A DNA stretch of 33,470 nucleotides from Pseudomonadota bacterium (GTDB lineage Bacteria > Pseudomonadota > Alphaproteobacteria > Acetobacterales > Acetobacteraceae). The stretch covers positions 1 to 33,470 of the forward strand of contig JAKAZY010000001.1 of assembly GCA_021826425.1 (NCBI GenBank), read 5' to 3'. Below are positions 32,948 to 33,470 of the stretch, one piece after another. Position 1 is the first letter of the stretch, and every line of letters begins with the position of its first letter. The notes under the pieces were generated by a model. The model worked only from the letters and a program-made list of their open reading frames with translations. It was not told where the DNA came from and ran no database searches. Position numbers and translations under genes: made by a program.

Positions 32948-33366
32948 GCAAGCCGGAATGCGGTCTCGATCATCCGCCGCGCGTCTTCACGGAGTTTATA
33001 GTTGTCGAACTCATCCGGCCGTGCCCAAGCTACCTCTCGCACATCGTCTCCCGCTACGGCCTCGCCGCCCACATAACGTGCTGCGAAATCCAGGATGGTG
33101 TAGTGATACTCAATCCTTCCCTGTGCATCGCGGTGGATGGAATCGGCGTGTCCCACAAGCACCAGCTTGCCGCATTCCAGCCCAGTTTCCTCCAGCAACT
33201 CCCGCCGGGCGGCTTCTTCGGCTGTCTCGCCAAGTTCCTGTTTTCCACCAGGCAAAGACCATAACCCCGCACCCGGCGGCTTGCCACGGCGGGCCAGTAA
33301 CACCTCGTTGTTTTTAATAAGCACAATACCAATGCCAACTTTCGGCGTGGTGGGGTAGGAAGCCAT
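32944..33366 (-). CDS. NUDIX hydrolase
   Basis: 140 residues. The NUDIX box G-x5-E-x7-REL-x-EE-x-GL is intact ('[19 protein letters not shown]', then 'EETGL'), with Mg-binding glutamates. The N-terminal '[33 protein letters not shown]' is common to MutT/ADP-ribose pyrophosphatase types; the substrate is not certain. The ATG at 33366 lies 7 bases after the stop of the upstream gene, and AGGATAGAG precedes it; a start six codons earlier (33384) would overlap that gene. Confidence 0.9.
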   Translation of the reverse strand: MASYPTTPKVGIGIVLIKNNEVLLARRGKPPGAGLWSLPGGKQELGETAEEAARRELLEETGLECGKLVLVGHADSIHRDAQGRIEYHYTILDFAARYVGGEAVAGDDVREVAWARPDEFDNYKLREDARRMIETAFRLA

Positions 33367-33373
33367 TATGGCT

Positions 33374-33470
33374 CTATCCTGCATTCACGGTTGAAATCGC
33401 ATCGCGCTGGTCGAACAAATTAAGCAAAACCCTTAAAGCTTTCCCGCGCTCGCCCTCCAGCCTGGGGTCG
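33374..33470 (-). CDS. C-terminal end of an unidentified gene
   Basis: The minus-strand frame is open from the window edge to a TAG at 33374-33376, giving 31 residues ('[19 protein letters not shown]', then '[12 protein letters not shown]'). The NUDIX gene starts 7 bases after this stop, so the two are probably in one operon. I do not recognise the family from this fragment. Confidence 0.5.
   Translation of the reverse strand, partial: DPRLEGERGKALRVLLNLFDQRDAISTVNAG

Noticed and set aside
1-33470. CRISPR arrays, insertion sequences, prophage or integrase genes
   Set aside because: No regular repeat-spacer pattern, transposase, integrase or terminal inverted repeat was seen; neither tRNA is flanked by a visible repeat of its 3' end or an integrase gene.

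Overview
The window is ordinary, GC-rich bacterial chromosome from an alphaproteobacterium. My best guess is an acidophilic member of the Acetobacteraceae (Acidiphilium/Acidocella-like). This is inferred from gene content and order: lptC-lptA-lptB-rpoN-hpf; DUF177-rpmF-plsX-fabH-ihfA-merR followed by tRNA-Pro; a FzlA-type GST homologue; and a fluoride-defence cluster, which suits an acidic habitat. I found no insertion sequence, prophage, CRISPR array or rRNA. Almost every base lies in, or within about 300 bases of, a recognisable gene.

Layout. 1-1279: the end of an exopolysaccharide cluster, with an outer-membrane beta-barrel protein (5' end cut by the window) and a WecG/TagA-type glycosyltransferase. 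1317-3933: a small unknown ORF translationally coupled to fumC, then map. 3940-9591 (minus strand): tRNA-Leu(CAG), an RNase D-like exonuclease, lptC, lptA, lptB, rpoN and hpf, closed by a clear terminator. 9747-16901: a complex-I-associated NAD-binding protein, then gltD-gltB (NADPH glutamate synthase) and a strong terminator. 16933-18193: fzlA, a decayed FAD-oxidase tail and a 4HBT thioesterase. 18165-20699 (minus): bamE, a PhoX-like Tat-exported protein and a GNAT acetyltransferase. 20806-25073: the divergent DUF177-rpmF-plsX-fabH-ihfA-merR block and tRNA-Pro(GGG). 25356-28906: a beta-hydroxyacid dehydrogenase, then a fluoride riboswitch, crcB/fluC, a tandem universal stress protein and a CPA1 cation/proton antiporter. 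28909-33470: a TetR regulator facing a broken target gene, mntH behind an MntR-like palindrome, carbonic anhydrase, mazG, a glutathione peroxidase, a NUDIX hydrolase and the end of an unidentified gene.

How the genes work together. The lpt genes export lipopolysaccharide and bamE helps build the outer membrane. plsX and fabH feed phospholipid and fatty-acid synthesis. gltBD assimilates ammonium, and fumC is in the TCA cycle. crcB under the riboswitch expels fluoride, probably helped by the stress protein and antiporter downstream. mntH imports manganese, probably under a DtxR/MntR-type repressor.

The observations most worth a second look are: (i) the fluoride riboswitch, whose closing strand is shared with a downstream hairpin; (ii) several genes (DUF177, ihfA, rpoN, fzlA) with a -10-like box ending 6-7 bases before the start codon and no Shine-Dalgarno, suggesting leaderless mRNAs; (iii) a TetR gene with its operator but only a frameshifted stub of the gene it faces; (iv) a perfect 10-bp palindrome in the mntH promoter; and (v) a degenerate FAD-oxidase C-terminus between fzlA and the thioesterase gene. 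Family assignments rest on motifs and memory of the families; no database search was run.
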